Source: Ochotona curzoniae (lineage: Eukaryota; Chordata; Mammalia; Lagomorpha; Ochotonidae). From it: a stretch of 64,000 nucleotides of DNA. Below the pieces are notes generated by a model. It searched no databases. It was not told where the DNA came from and saw nothing but the letters and a program-made list of their open reading frames with translations. The position numbers were made by a program, and so were the translations under genes. Of the stretch, positions 33,005 through 43,610 are shown piece by piece. The DNA is taken from the NCBI RefSeq assembly GCF_017591425.1, contig NW_024467121.1:24068707-24132706 (forward strand). The letters are read 5' to 3'. Positions within the stretch are counted from its first letter, which is position 1. Every line of letters begins with the position of its first letter.

Positions 33005-33580
33005 TGAGAAATTGGGTATATATAGCAAAGTACATAAAATATGTTTAAGTGCACAATTTGATGCACATCCATCCATTCTTTTGAAGATGTGGGGCATTTT
33101 ATGAACCCCAGAGATTCCCTCATGCTACTTCTCAGGGTATTGTCCTCCACTTAGAGATAAACGCCTTTCCAAGTTCTATCAATATTTGTTGATTTTACTT
33201 TTGACCATTGTGTAGCGGGACTGATGCAACAGGTGGCCTGGTGTGGGCTGGTATGGCTGTCTTCCTCTTCTCATCAGCAAGGGAAGAGCATCTCTGTTGA
33301 TGTGTACTTCTGTAGTTCATCTGTTTGTTTCATTATGATGCAGCATTTTGTTGGAAGAATGTACCACAAAACTGTTTATCCACTTTTCTATGACTTGGCA
33401 TTTGAGTTGTTTCAAGCTGTTTGTTGCTAAGACTTAGGTTTTGGTGGCCAGTCTCTTGAGAACATATACATTCTTTTCTTAGGTATGTATCCAGAAATCT
33501 AACTGCTGAGTCATGTGTTTATTTTCAGTAGATAATCCAATAAATTTTCCAAAGTAGTTGAAAGAAATTTCTTGTGTCAC
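33005..33580 (-). mobile_element. Second old L1 3' end, antisense
   Basis: AATATGTTTAAGTGCACAAT, CACATCCATCCATTC, GTACCACAAAACTGTTTATC, GTTTCAAGCTGTTTGTTGCT and CCAAAGTAGTTG follow the reversed order of an L1M 3'UTR and ORF2 end. It covers partly the same consensus interval as the piece at 32615-32875, so it is a separate insertion or a duplicate. Confidence 0.6.
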
Positions 33581-33599
33581 AATATCCCCTCCTTTGACA

Positions 33600-33868
33600 T
33601 TTAGCTATTTTTATTTGAAAGGCGTTTTATGGAGAGAGGAGACACACACACCCCTCTTCCATCTGCTGGTTCACTTTTCAAATGACCACAATGGTCGGAG
33701 CTAAGCTGAATATGAGTGGGGAACAAGGAAACTCCTCTAGGTCTCTCACATAGGTGCCCATGAACTTGAGCTTTCCTCGGCTGTTTCCCCAGGTCATAAA
33801 CAGGAAGCTGTATCAGAAGTAGAACAACCAGAATACAAGCTAGCATCTTTAGTATGACTAGAGTTATA
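33600..33868 (-). mobile_element. C-SINE, antisense, older, head missing
   Basis: TTTTTATTTGAAAGGCG, CCATCTGCTGGTTCACTTTT, AATGACCACAATGGTCGGAG, GGTCTCTCACATAGGTGCCC and CAAACAGGAAGCTG-like text at 33797-33811 are present. The terminal GGCC head is not evident. Confidence 0.75.
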
Positions 33869-35564
33869 CCCTATACATTCTAGGATTTAAAAATGTTTCT
33901 GCCATTGGTGTTAGTCCCCAAATTGCTATTCCCCATTGGTATTGAGCAAATTTTGGTATCTTGCTAAACTTTCTTTTCTTTAGTGTTAAGATGTAATTCA
34001 TGTTAAGATTGCTGTTATTCTTATATCAAGACTGGCAAATATATTTCGCCTTTTGACTAACTTCTGTTGATTGATAATGCCTAATTGAAGTGCTGTGTTG
34101 AAAACCATTTTCCTGGTTATTGGTATCTATTGCAGACTTGAGAATAATGTATGCTTATGTTATATATGCTGAATATTTAGCACTTTCCAAGGTCTGACTC
34201 TCTTATCAAAGCCCACTAAGATGTGTCAGGTATGAAAACTGCTTTGAGCTTGCTTGTATGCAAATACCAGGAAAACTGCAAGTGGGCTCATGCTTTGTGA
34301 CAGCAACATAGAAAAGGACTTTTCCCTTGAAGCTCAGAGAATCATGTGAGATACTGTGACCAATAAGATCAGTTGAAAAGTGACAGGCTTGCTTTCCAAA
34401 CAACTTGAACGTTTTTGATACCAAATTGTGGCCAGTTTTCTTGTTGTACCGTTTTTATCATGCCATACATAAACCCAGATCTCCATATTTTTCCCTTCTT
34501 GGGGTGCTGTAATTGACATGCTGAAGTATGAGCTTGGGTAAGACCTTGCATGGCTCGTACAGGTGACTAAAGCAACCCAGGTTGAGCTGTTCTCACCCCC
34601 AATGGTTTATGACTCCCTGTGCTGCCAGTGTCCCTCCACCTGCACATGGAGTATTTTTCTCACCCTTTCAGGCTTGTACATGTACAAGTACATGGTATCA
34701 GGCTTCAGTTATGCATGAGCATCCTCCTCGCCTTGTCAGGTTGCCCTGTTGTGTAGCTGCACTCCTAACCCTGCTTGGGCTTCTGACCCACGCACACGGG
34801 TGGGTTGCTTACCATGCACAACATCTTTAACTCAGCATTGGCTGGCCTCTGCGGATGTGCCTTCCTCACCTCCCTGGACTCTGAGTCTTTATCCAATGTA
34901 CTCCCTTACAGCCACCCTCTTCTGTTGCCATGGATAACCTTCTCACCTTGCTTGAGCCTCAGCAGCCGGTGCTAGACACCCTGCTACCTGCCTGCCCTCT
35001 GCACCCCATGTGGGTTTTGATATTTTGTTTTGAAGCTCAGGAGTCCCTCCCAGTCCTACCAGGCAACAAACCTTGCTCTGCCTCAACTAATGGTTTAAGG
35101 ATGAGTGGTCAGGAAGGACTGGAAGCAAAGGAAGAGTATTTAAATTTTTTACTATAGTTTGTGCTTATCAAAGCTATGTAAAAACCCAAACCACAAAAGG
35201 TAGAAAGCACAAATTGGCTTCCTTATATAGAGTGCAGTGATGAGTATCTTGCTGTTTATGCCTTTTCTCCTTTTTCTGTCTCTATCTAGAATGCATCTGG
35301 ATTCCTGCCCACACCCACATTGTGTGCTCCTGAATATTAGGGATGTTAGTCATACCTAAACCCAGGAAACGAAAGTGATGTGCAGTTAAGCAGGATGAGA
35401 TATCTTGCCGTTTTAATTGTTAACGCTTTCTCAATGGCAGTCAAACTATTTTATACAGAAAAAGAAATGAAACTCCATCTGGGGGTTTTACTTGGGAGGA
35501 TATTGGTCAAGAAATTGGCTTAGGGGCTGAGTGAGCCAAAATAATTCTGCTTCCTTTGTGTAAC
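33869..35564. other. Non-coding DNA with a C/T-rich block
   Basis: 33869-34560 is AT-rich without features. From 34570 to 35130 the plus strand is pyrimidine-rich with recurring TCTCACC and CCTGC motifs and markedly higher GC. It may be an unrecognised lagomorph LTR or L1 5'UTR-like sequence. Frames here (60-82 codons) are not genes. Confidence 0.35.
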
Positions 35565-35645
35565 ACATCTGTAAAAAGAGTATAACATTCTCATATTTGA
35601 AATTTTCACCGAGTGCCTTTAAAGTGCCCAGTAAGTATTAAATTA
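35565..35645 (+). mobile_element. Possible MIR fragment
   Basis: CACATCTGTAAAAAGAGTAT and GTGCCCAGTAAGTATTAAAT recall the MIR 3' half. The match is short and weak. Confidence 0.35.
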
Positions 35646-37540
35646 AGAGAAGAAATGATGCAGTGTGTGTTTTTTCCTAGTGTTCTCGGGATAATAGGCA
35701 TTTCAGTAAGCATAGACTCAACCCTAAGACAAAGAAAAGCCAGAAAATCTAAAAAAAAATGCTTTAATTGTGAATTGAACTGTGTTTTTAATTGAGTTTT
35801 AAACCCATAATATGTTTTTCAGGCAAGAAAATGGAAGAGAAGAGCCAGGGTTTTCAGCATATTTTGCTGGACATCAATGTGTATTGTTTTATATTTCTGT
35901 TTCTGCTGCTTTGCATACATCAATATTCAAATACATGGAAAAATGTATACACACAATGAGAGAGAGAATCCTACACAGTGTTTTTTCATGGGGAGTAAGA
36001 GTTAAGTGGGGGTCAGAATTCAGGTTCTGACTCTCTTAGCTGTGCCTGTTGGATGAAAACACCTAATGAAACTTCTAGCTGACAGAAATACATAGGAGTA
36101 TGTTCCCATCAGAGTTGTGACTGAGGAGAATGATTCATTGGAATTCTGTGAGGGATCTCACATATCAGCTGTTCACCAACTATAAGTGGTATGGGAGACA
36201 AAATAGCCAGTCCTTAGCCTGGCCCAGCCCATCTGGTGAAGTCTGTCTGCAACAGGGTCTGTCCACCTGAGGGCATGTTTGTTTCTTTGAAAGACTCTGG
36301 GAAACCCCGCTACTTTTTAAAACATTGGTCCTGACATTCCCTGCAAACACCTCATTATCTAAATCAGTGCACCTCTCGCTTTATCAAATTCACAAATATT
36401 AATATTACAAAGTGTTGGAGCCTCAGGGCTCTTGTGAGATTTCTACCTTTGAGATGCTTCTTTTATGCTCTCTCCTAAGATGCTTGAGCGGATTGTAAAT
36501 CAGGGGCCTGTGCCAAGTTTAGGATGCTTGCCTGGGCGTTTGAAAAAGATACTGAAAGCAGAAGTGGTGAAAGTAGAAGCCAAGGAAAACTGAACCCTAG
36601 GCATGAAAAATAACACAAAAGATGGGGGCATACATCCAGCCTTGCCTCTGCTTCCAGGAAGGCCGGGGCTAGCCCTGGGGGCGAGAGGTGCCTCCAAGGT
36701 TATCTTGTTTGTCATTTATCATCCACTTCCTTCAAACACTTACTCAAATATTAACCTCCATCATATTAACTCACCTCTTTTTTCTTCCAAGCAACTTCTG
36801 AAACATATATAATTCTGTTTATATCATTCTTTTAGTTCTAAAGATTATATGAAGTTTAGAGGCAGTTACCACATTATATGATAAAGAAGGTAGAGGAAGG
36901 ATATTGGCTCTTAAACTATGAAGTAACCAACACAGCCCACTCATTCTGATTGCCTGACAGATAACATAAGAATTTGTAACAAATGTTGACCTAGTTTTGT
37001 GATATTTTTCTCACCTGAAACATTGAAATTTCACACAGGTACATTTGTATATTTACAGACATTTTAAAATAGTAATGTGATATTTTAAACATTTAAAATG
37101 CTTCTTTAGCTTAAATATTTAAAAACAAATAGCATCCAAGATTAAAGATATTCTCCTGCTGAAATTCCATTTCTTCATCTTGCCTTTGCCTATCTCCTAT
37201 TTATTTTTTGCTTTAGGACTAACCAAGTACATTAAACACACATTACGGCAAATGAAGCTAACTTTCGCCCCTTATTCCAGCCCACGTGTTAGCTTTATTG
37301 GTGTCTTTATTGCTAAAACTCTATTTGAGCCAGCTCTATGTCTGTACATTAAACGGAAACTTCCAGACACATATGTCTTTCACCAGAGAGTCATTTCAGG
37401 GCCTTGAGAAACTCCTAACTTCAAGTCCTTTGAACTCTGAGCAGGATTACTTAGGGAGGAGACCCAGGCCCTACTGGCAAATGAGAGGAGTACTAGGTTT
37501 CATGGACATGTCCCTATTCCTGAAACCAGATCAGGACTAC
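35646..37540. other. Unique non-coding DNA, 1.9 kb
   Basis: No interspersed repeat or coding region is recognised. Confidence 0.45.
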
Positions 37541-37938
37541 TGTTTTAATTCATTTGCTGTTGGTAACGACACACTAATGAGGACTGGACAAATCGTAAAG
37601 AAAGACATTGATTTTGACTTATGGTTGTGGGCCAAGGTTAAGGGGGTGCTTCTCATGATGGCCTTTGTGCTGGCTGAGTGCCAATGCTGAGTGCCAATGC
37701 CGAGAGAAGGGGGGGTTTGAGACATCTAAGCCAAACTGTTTTAGAACAAATCTGTTCTTGATACTCCATTTACCTTCAGCCTCCTCATTCATTAGTCACA
37801 TGAATAGACTAGTCTGATCATGAAGTCAGAGTTCTGATCACTTGTGAAAGTTCCCACATTTTCCCATCTTTTAACATTTCACCACGGGGTTAAATTTCAA
37901 AATGGATTTTGGAGACATACAAGTTTTAAACCATAGCA
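37541..37938 (-). mobile_element. MaLR-type LTR, antisense, nearly complete
   Basis: It begins TGTTTTAATTCATTTGCTG. It continues with CGTAAAGAAAGACATTGATT, GGTTAAATTTCAAAATGGAT-like text at 37888-37909 and GGAGACATACAAGTTTTAAA, and ends at CCATAGCA. About 400 bp fits a solo MaLR LTR. A 13-bp unit CTGAGTGCCAATG is tandemly repeated at 37674-37699. The expected 5-bp target duplication is not clear. Confidence 0.65.
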
Positions 37939-39181
37939 ACCAACCACTTGGAGAACTTTTAGATGTTATGAGAGTAAGTGAACAAGAAACCAAGAATGTG
38001 ATCTTGAGAGGGAGGTAGGTGTGTATTCAAAGCAGGCTTTGCTTTTTGCTTATCTTCCTGTGGCCTTGGTTTGCTTGTAAATGCTCGCATTTCATATTTT
38101 GGTATTGCATCGCTTAGGTGCTCTGATCAAAGCTGACTTAAGCAAAAGGGGAATCTAATGGCTTAAACAACTGAACAAGCTTCAAGAAAGGCTCAATTCA
38201 TGGTTCAAAAATTATGGACTGCCACCTCTCTCCCTAGCTCAGTTACCCTTAATGGTGTTGGCTCTAGACTGGAAGATGGCTGGTAGCTTCCAGAACTGCA
38301 GTCATGTTTTTTGAGTGATAGGAAGTGGATGCAAGTTTAATTCTGGAATGAAAGTTAAATGGTCTGGATTGACTTCCCTTAGATCATGCACCAACTCCTG
38401 AGCCAATCACTTTGGTTAAGAGACTCTAAGAGCCGTTACAGCCAATCGGGAGGGAGGAGGCATTTTTCCTAAGTTACAGGGAATTTTACATTAGACACCA
38501 GAAAGAGTCTGAAAGTACTTAAAAATTCATGGAAAATGAAAATAATTTATTTTAGTGCAAAAAATTAAAATCCATGGGTAAATTTTTCATAATTCATATT
38601 TTCTAAGCGATTTTTAAAAGATGACTTGTATTATGCTTTGGAAAAAAAGACATTGGCTCAAAGCACATCCTGTGACTTAATAGTTGTTTTGCAATTTGCT
38701 TAAACACTAATTGCGTCAACTTGAATGTGTTTCTTAATTGGTCGATTATATTATTATGAAAATAATATTTATTTTATAGAAGGATAGTTGTAAAGATTAA
38801 AAAAGATAAATTATGTAAAGTGTTCATTATTTAATATACAATATGCATATTTCCTTTTTTCTCTGTGTTACTACTGATCACCAAATCTTTTCTAGGACTA
38901 CAAGACATCCTTTGACAAATTTTATTGAATACTGATGAAACTGTCATGGGCCTATGCCAAATTTTCCGGTATTTTTCACATACCTGACTACGTTAGACAT
39001 TGCAAATTTATCTTTCTATATTATACAAGCATTCCAACATAGCTGGAAAATTCAAAATTCCTAACTCCTTCCACCATTTTCTTCTCCAGCAACTAATTCA
39101 TCTGTGCTTGTAGTCCATTCATATGAATGTGGATGTTGAAACTAAGTGGCTCAATGGCTCATGAATATATACTTAGAGAAT
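37939..39181. other. Non-coding DNA with unresolved ancient repeats
   Basis: The segment 38210-38470 (AGCCAATCACTTTGG, then AGCCAATCGGGAGG) resembles an ancient mammalian interspersed repeat that I cannot name with confidence. Nothing else is recognised apart from the short MITE-like repeat. Confidence 0.35.
38512..38605. repeat. MITE-like palindromic repeat
   Basis: ATTCATGGAAAATGAAAATA, TTTAGTGCAAAAAATTAAAA, CCATGGGTAAATTTTTCATA and ATTCATATTTTC form a short imperfect palindrome-like unit. Confidence 0.45.
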
Positions 39182-39440
39182 TTTTTTTTAGTTTGGAAAA
39201 TAAAGGGCTCAGGGGATGGGCAGCTCTCATCCACTAGCTCATTCCTCCAAGGTCTATCACAGCTGGGACCAGGCTAGGACTCAAGCTAGAAGCCAGAAAT
39301 GCAATCCAGTTTTTTTGCATGGGTGTCAGGGAATCAATCACGTGAGCCATCACCTGCTGCTTCCCTGGACATACACCAGGAAACTGGAATTGGAAGCTGG
39401 TGTTGAACTTAAGGTGATGGATGGAAGAGTGAATCAATAT
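39182..39440 (-). mobile_element. Old C-SINE, antisense
   Basis: CTCATCCACTAGCTCATTCC, AAGCTAGAAGCCAGAAATGC, GCATGGGTGTCAGGGAATCA and CCAGGAAACTGGAATTGGAA are in reversed old C-repeat order. The head end may be displaced to 39640-39700 (GTTTTAACCATTCAGCCAAA), with intervening sequence between. Confidence 0.6.
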
Positions 39441-39941
39441 GCCAATGGAAACGCCACATCATGGTCTTCCCCATGCAAGTCAGAAAGCAGTGGCCAGATC
39501 CCACTTTGTAGTTCTAGAGCGAAGGGGAGTGACCGACTCTGGCTGACCTTTGCCCCAGTCTGAGAGGCAGATCCTTTCACTGACAAATGCTTGAGGGCAG
39601 GTATGGCTCTGGGTGGAGTGGAGTGGATTGGAGAGAAAGTGGATGTGGATACAAGTATATGAACTGAAGTTTTAACCATTCAGCCAAATATCTGCTTCTG
39701 TGCTATCATTCCATTGTATCAGACACTTGTTTCATAGAGAATATATTCTCTAATTTACTGATCATATCTTTAAAGAATCTACATTTATAATTCATTTCTT
39801 TTTTTAATTTAAGACAAATCATACCTAAATCCATCTCCTTCCCTAAAAACAACCTATAATTTCAACTATTTCTTCTTCTCAAGCATTAGTCTCTTCACTT
39901 CTCAGTTAATTTCCACCATCATATAAAAATGATTTTTATTT
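39441..39941. other. Non-coding DNA between SINEs
   Basis: GGAGTGGAGTGGATTGGAGA at 39616 is a short local repeat. The stretch may be an insertion within the preceding SINE. Otherwise nothing is recognised. Confidence 0.35.
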
Positions 39942-40262
39942 GGCCCAGCATGGTAGCCTAGCAGCTAAATTCCTCACCTTGCATGTGCTGCCTCAAATGG
40001 ATCCCAATTCGTGTCCCAGTAGCCATGCTTCCCATCCAGCTCTCTGTTTGTGGCCTGGGAAAGTAGTCAAGGATGGGCTAAACTCTGGGACCCTGCATCT
40101 GAGTGAGAGACCCAGAGGAGGCTCCTGGCTCCTGGCTTTGGTTTGGCACAGCTCCAGCTGTTGTGGCTACTTGGGGAGTGAATCACCTAATGGAGGATCT
40201 TCCTCTCTGTCTGCCCTCCTCTCTGTATATCTGACTTTCCAATTAAAATTTTAAAAAAAATA
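39942..40262 (+). mobile_element. C-SINE, sense, full length
   Basis: The head GGCCCAGCATGGTAGCCTAG is followed by CTTCCCATCCAGCTCTCTG, GGGACCCTGCATCTGAGTG and GTGAATCACCTAATGGAGGA. The CTGACTTTCCAATTAAAATT end is complete. Confidence 0.9.
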
Positions 40263-40714
40263 AATTTTATTGTTCATGACTAACCATGAAGTGATTTTTT
40301 TCTTTGCATTTGCATCCAAAAATGCCCCCTATGTTAATTTTAAAACTCTCATTTATTTAATTGGAAATGTTTTTTACTCAGATTATCAATGGATCAACAG
40401 TTATTTAATTTAAGAGAACATATTGTAGTTCTCATTTGGACTGTGACATTTGACAATGTTAAAATTCCATATTTCTATCTATTTCTTTAGTCATATTATT
40501 TTTCTTTTTAATATCATTTGATTGCAGTTAATTTTAATTAATACATGAGCAACATTGAAAGAATTTGGAGTATATCCAATAAAACATTTAACCTTGATAT
40601 ACAATCCAATGTGTATCAGGATATACAATGGCTTCTAATTTTTAAGATCAGTAAAAGTATCTTATTTTAAAAGATTTATGCAGAAGTTCAGTATTTCTTC
40701 ATGCACTAATTTTA
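40263..40714. other. AT-rich non-coding DNA
   Basis: Nothing recognised. Confidence 0.45.
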
Positions 40715-40975
40715 AATTTTTTGATTTGAAAATGAGGGTTACAATAAGAAGGAGAGATGATAGGTAGATAGACTGACTGATTTCACTTCTCAAATGAATG
40801 CATGGGCTATGGGTGGGCCAGGTTGAAGCTAGTTCAGGGGACCAGCCATTTGGGCAATTCTCTGCTGATTTCCCAGGAGCATTAGCAGGTGCAACCAGAA
40901 TCTGAATCAGCTCCTATTTGGGATGCTAGAGTCATTGGTGGTGGCTTTACCTACTAAGCCACAATGTTAGCCCCA
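40715..40975 (-). mobile_element. Old C-SINE, antisense
   Basis: GATTTGAAAATGAGGGTTAC, ATTTCACTTCTCAAATGAAT, TTGAAGCTAGTTCAGGGGAC and the head end TACTAAGCCACAATGTTAGC are present. Confidence 0.7.
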
Positions 40976-41026
40976 CTCAGCAGGCACTAAGCGTTCGAGG
41001 CAATTACAGTGTAAAAAGGCAGTTTC

Positions 41027-41029
<3 letters not shown>

Positions 41030-41071
<42 letters not shown>
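41030..41071. repeat. (CA)n microsatellite
   Basis: An uninterrupted CA run of about 20 units directly precedes the L2 copy. Confidence 0.95.
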
Positions 41072-41073
<2 letters not shown>

Positions 41074-41089
41074 AGTCCATCCTTGTTCT

Positions 41090-42030
41090 CCTCTACACCG
41101 CTTTAATTACCCTGATGAGCTCACTCAGCCTCATGACTTGAAATATTATCTACATGCTGATGAAGCCTTTATTTATACGTCTACTTTAGTCTTCTCCCGG
41201 AACTGCAGACTCATATATTCAGTTGTGTTTTAGACACTTCTTGGATGTATTACTGGTACTTCAAAATTATCACATTCAAAGTCAAACCTGTGATCTTTCT
41301 GATATGCCTGTGTTTCTCACAGTTCTTGCCATTAGTTAATGGCCATCCCTGACTTTCTGTTCCTCAGGCTGACCATCTTGGTGGTGTTCTTGGAGACGTT
41401 TTCCTCTCATTTCACAACACTGAATGAAAAGAATTCGGAGACTCCACCTTCAATATAAGTAGAGAATCCAGCCACTTCTCACCATTATCACTGCATCCAG
41501 TCTTATATAAATCACCATCTGTCTTGCCTAGATGATTTCAACAGCCTTCTAGTTGTCATCCCTGATTTCACCATTGTCTCTTGCAGAATATTTACAAGAA
41601 AACACTAAGAGGTGTACTTTTCAAAACCTAAGGTTGCCACATGCCACTTATTTGCTCAAAACCCTTCTAATGCTTCCAGTGCACTTGGAGCTGAAGCTAA
41701 AATCCTTACACAAACTTGCCCTTCTCAATTATTTGTTACATGCACGAACTGGTCCATCTCCATTGTTCCTGTGTTGTTCATCCTCTGACTTAATCTATTC
41801 CTACCACCTAACGGTTCTTCAAAATTCCAAAGAGGATCCTTCCTCAGGACCTGCCTACCTGTTATTTGTTCTTTTTGAACTACCCTTTTATTTGATAGCC
41901 TCAAGACTATCTCTTACTTTCATCACATTTTACTCAAATGTCAAACTCTGTCTGGACTGTATTGACCTCTCTAACATATCCATTATTTCCATACCAGGAT
42001 TCTCTGGACCCCGTTCTTTGTTTTCCTAGT
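41090..42030 (+). mobile_element. Long LINE-2 (L2) fragment, sense
   Basis: About 940 bp follow the L2 ORF2 C-terminal and 3'UTR consensus in order: CTCATGACTTGAAATATTAT, ATCTACATGCTGATGAAGCC, GGAACTGCAGACTCATATAT, CCAGCCACTTCTCACCATTA, CACTTATTTGCTCAAAACCC and TTTTACTCAAATGTCAAACT. Alignment holds over nearly the whole length, which is long for an L2 in mammals. Confidence 0.75.
41553..42029 (+). pseudogene. L2 ORF2 C-terminal remnant
   Basis: A 158-codon frame without an ATG start (it opens at TTG) lies in the L2 copy. Residues YLLKTLLMLPVHLELKLKSL correspond to the conserved segment of L2 ORF2 downstream of the reverse transcriptase, in frame. The later half is in a different frame from the consensus. 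It is a fossil of a LINE protein and not a host gene. Confidence 0.55.
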
Positions 42031-42076
42031 GAATTCTATTGTTACTTTAAGTATTTAACAAGTTAGATACAAATCT

Positions 42077-42395
42077 CTTTTTTCAATATTTATTTAATTT
42101 TATTGGAAAAGCTGATGTACAGAGAGAAGGAGAGAGAGGGGGAAAGATCTTCCATCCACTGGTTCACTCCCCAAGTGGCCGCAATGATCAGAGCTGAGCT
42201 GATCTGAAGCCAGCAGCCAGGAGCTTCTTTTGGGTCTCCCTTGCAGGTGCATGGTACGCAAGCTCTACTGCTTCCCCAGGCTGCAAACAGGGAGCTGAAA
42301 GAGTAGAGTAGCTGGGATATGAACCAGTGTCCATATGGGATCCTGGCACATGCAAAGCAAGGACTGTAGCCACTAGGCTACCGCACAGGGCCTTG
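42077..42395 (-). mobile_element. C-SINE, antisense, full length
   Basis: The TCAATATTTATTTAATTTTA tail, a GA-rich block, GATCTTCCATCCACTGG, AGCTGGGATATGAACCAGTG and the head end CTACCGCACAGGGCC are present. The target duplication is GATACAAATCT (42066-42076) and GATACAATTCT (42396-42406), one mismatch. Confidence 0.92.
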
Positions 42396-42749
42396 GATAC
42401 AATTCTAAACACTATGAGATTCCAATCCTTCTTCCCTTCCTCACTGCTTCTTGTCATATTCCCCTCACCCTCCGCCTTTTTTTTTTTTACTTTTGAGATA
42501 ACATACTCTAGACTTGCACTACAGTCAAAGTCTTATTACTTTGTCAAATAAAGCATTTAACAAGTAAAAATAAAAAGGACCCTAGTTTAGTGGGAATGCT
42601 GACAATGGCTATAAACAGAAAAAAATCCATAGTCAGTAATTTTGAAGTGATCACACATCATTAAAGTTATAGTGCCATAACATTCTTAACTATTGATTTA
42701 ACAAAGCATAAACCCAAGTTTGACAAAAATATCTTTGTGGTGCTATTGA

Positions 42750-43236
42750 TACACAAAGATATTTCTCTCGCTATCTCTGCTTTTTAAAAATTTTAGCTCC
42801 CATATATAAAGGAGAACCTGCAGTTTTTGTCTTTCTGGTTCTGGCTTATTTCAGTCAACATGATGTCCTCCAGTAGTCCAAGTACTGTAAATGGTAGAAT
42901 TTCAGTCTTTTATATGCTGTATATTATTCTACTGTATATAAATCCCACACATTTCTTGACCCAGTCAGCTGATGAGGAGTCCCTGGGTTGATTCCAAATA
43001 TTAGCTACTGTGAGCAGCACTGCTGTGAACATAGTGGCATTGTGATGTCCGATTCATTGTGTTCAAGCCCTTTGGATCTAGACCCAGTAGCAGGATTGTT
43101 GGATCATACAGGCAAGTCTATTTCTGGCTTTTTGCACAGTGGCTGCACTAACGCGCATCCCCAGCAGCAGCGTGAGTGCTCCCCTTTCTCCTCATCCTCA
43201 GTAGCACTTACTAGTGACTCTGTGATACACTTTACG
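42750..43236 (-). mobile_element. Old L1 3' region, antisense
   Basis: CTTATTTCAGTCAACATGAT, GATTCCAAATATTAGCTACT, GTGAGCAGCACTGCTGTGAA, AGACCCAGTAGCAGGATTGT and CAGTGGCTGCACTAACGCGC follow the reversed ORF2 C-terminal and 3'UTR order of L1. Confidence 0.75.
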
Positions 43237-43610
43237 TTTTTTTTTTAAGTTTTATTTATTTGTTTTAATTGTTATTAACATTGTATTATGTGATACAGTT
43301 TTATAGGCACTGGGATTCCCCCCACCCCTCCTACAACCCTCCCCCCATAGTGGATTCCTCCACGTTGCTGCATAACCACAGTTCAGGTTCAGTTGAGATT
43401 CCTTCATTGCAAGCATATACCTAGCATAAAGTCCAGCAAGGGTAAGTAAGTTCATGGCAAAAATGGAACAGGAAGTACACAGCATCTCCTACACAGGTAC
43501 AGCAGGCACACAACGACCTCCCTCCCACACATCTCAAGATACCTTTGGGCAATCACCTAGAATCCATAATATACATTAGGGTTCACTTTTAGTGCCCATT
43601 TCTTTAAAAA
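43237..43610 (-). mobile_element. Lagomorph L1 3'UTR, antisense
   Basis: It starts with a T-run (reversed poly-A) at 43237, then TGTGATACAGTTTTATAGGC. A C-rich stretch at 43317-43345 corresponds to the G-rich polypurine tract of L1 3'UTRs in the sense direction. It interrupts or abuts the older L1 to its left. It is 5'-truncated before ORF2. Confidence 0.65.

Noticed and set aside
37674..37699. 13-bp tandem repeat CTGAGTGCCAATG x 2
   Set aside because: Two units only, inside an old LTR. Ordinary slippage.
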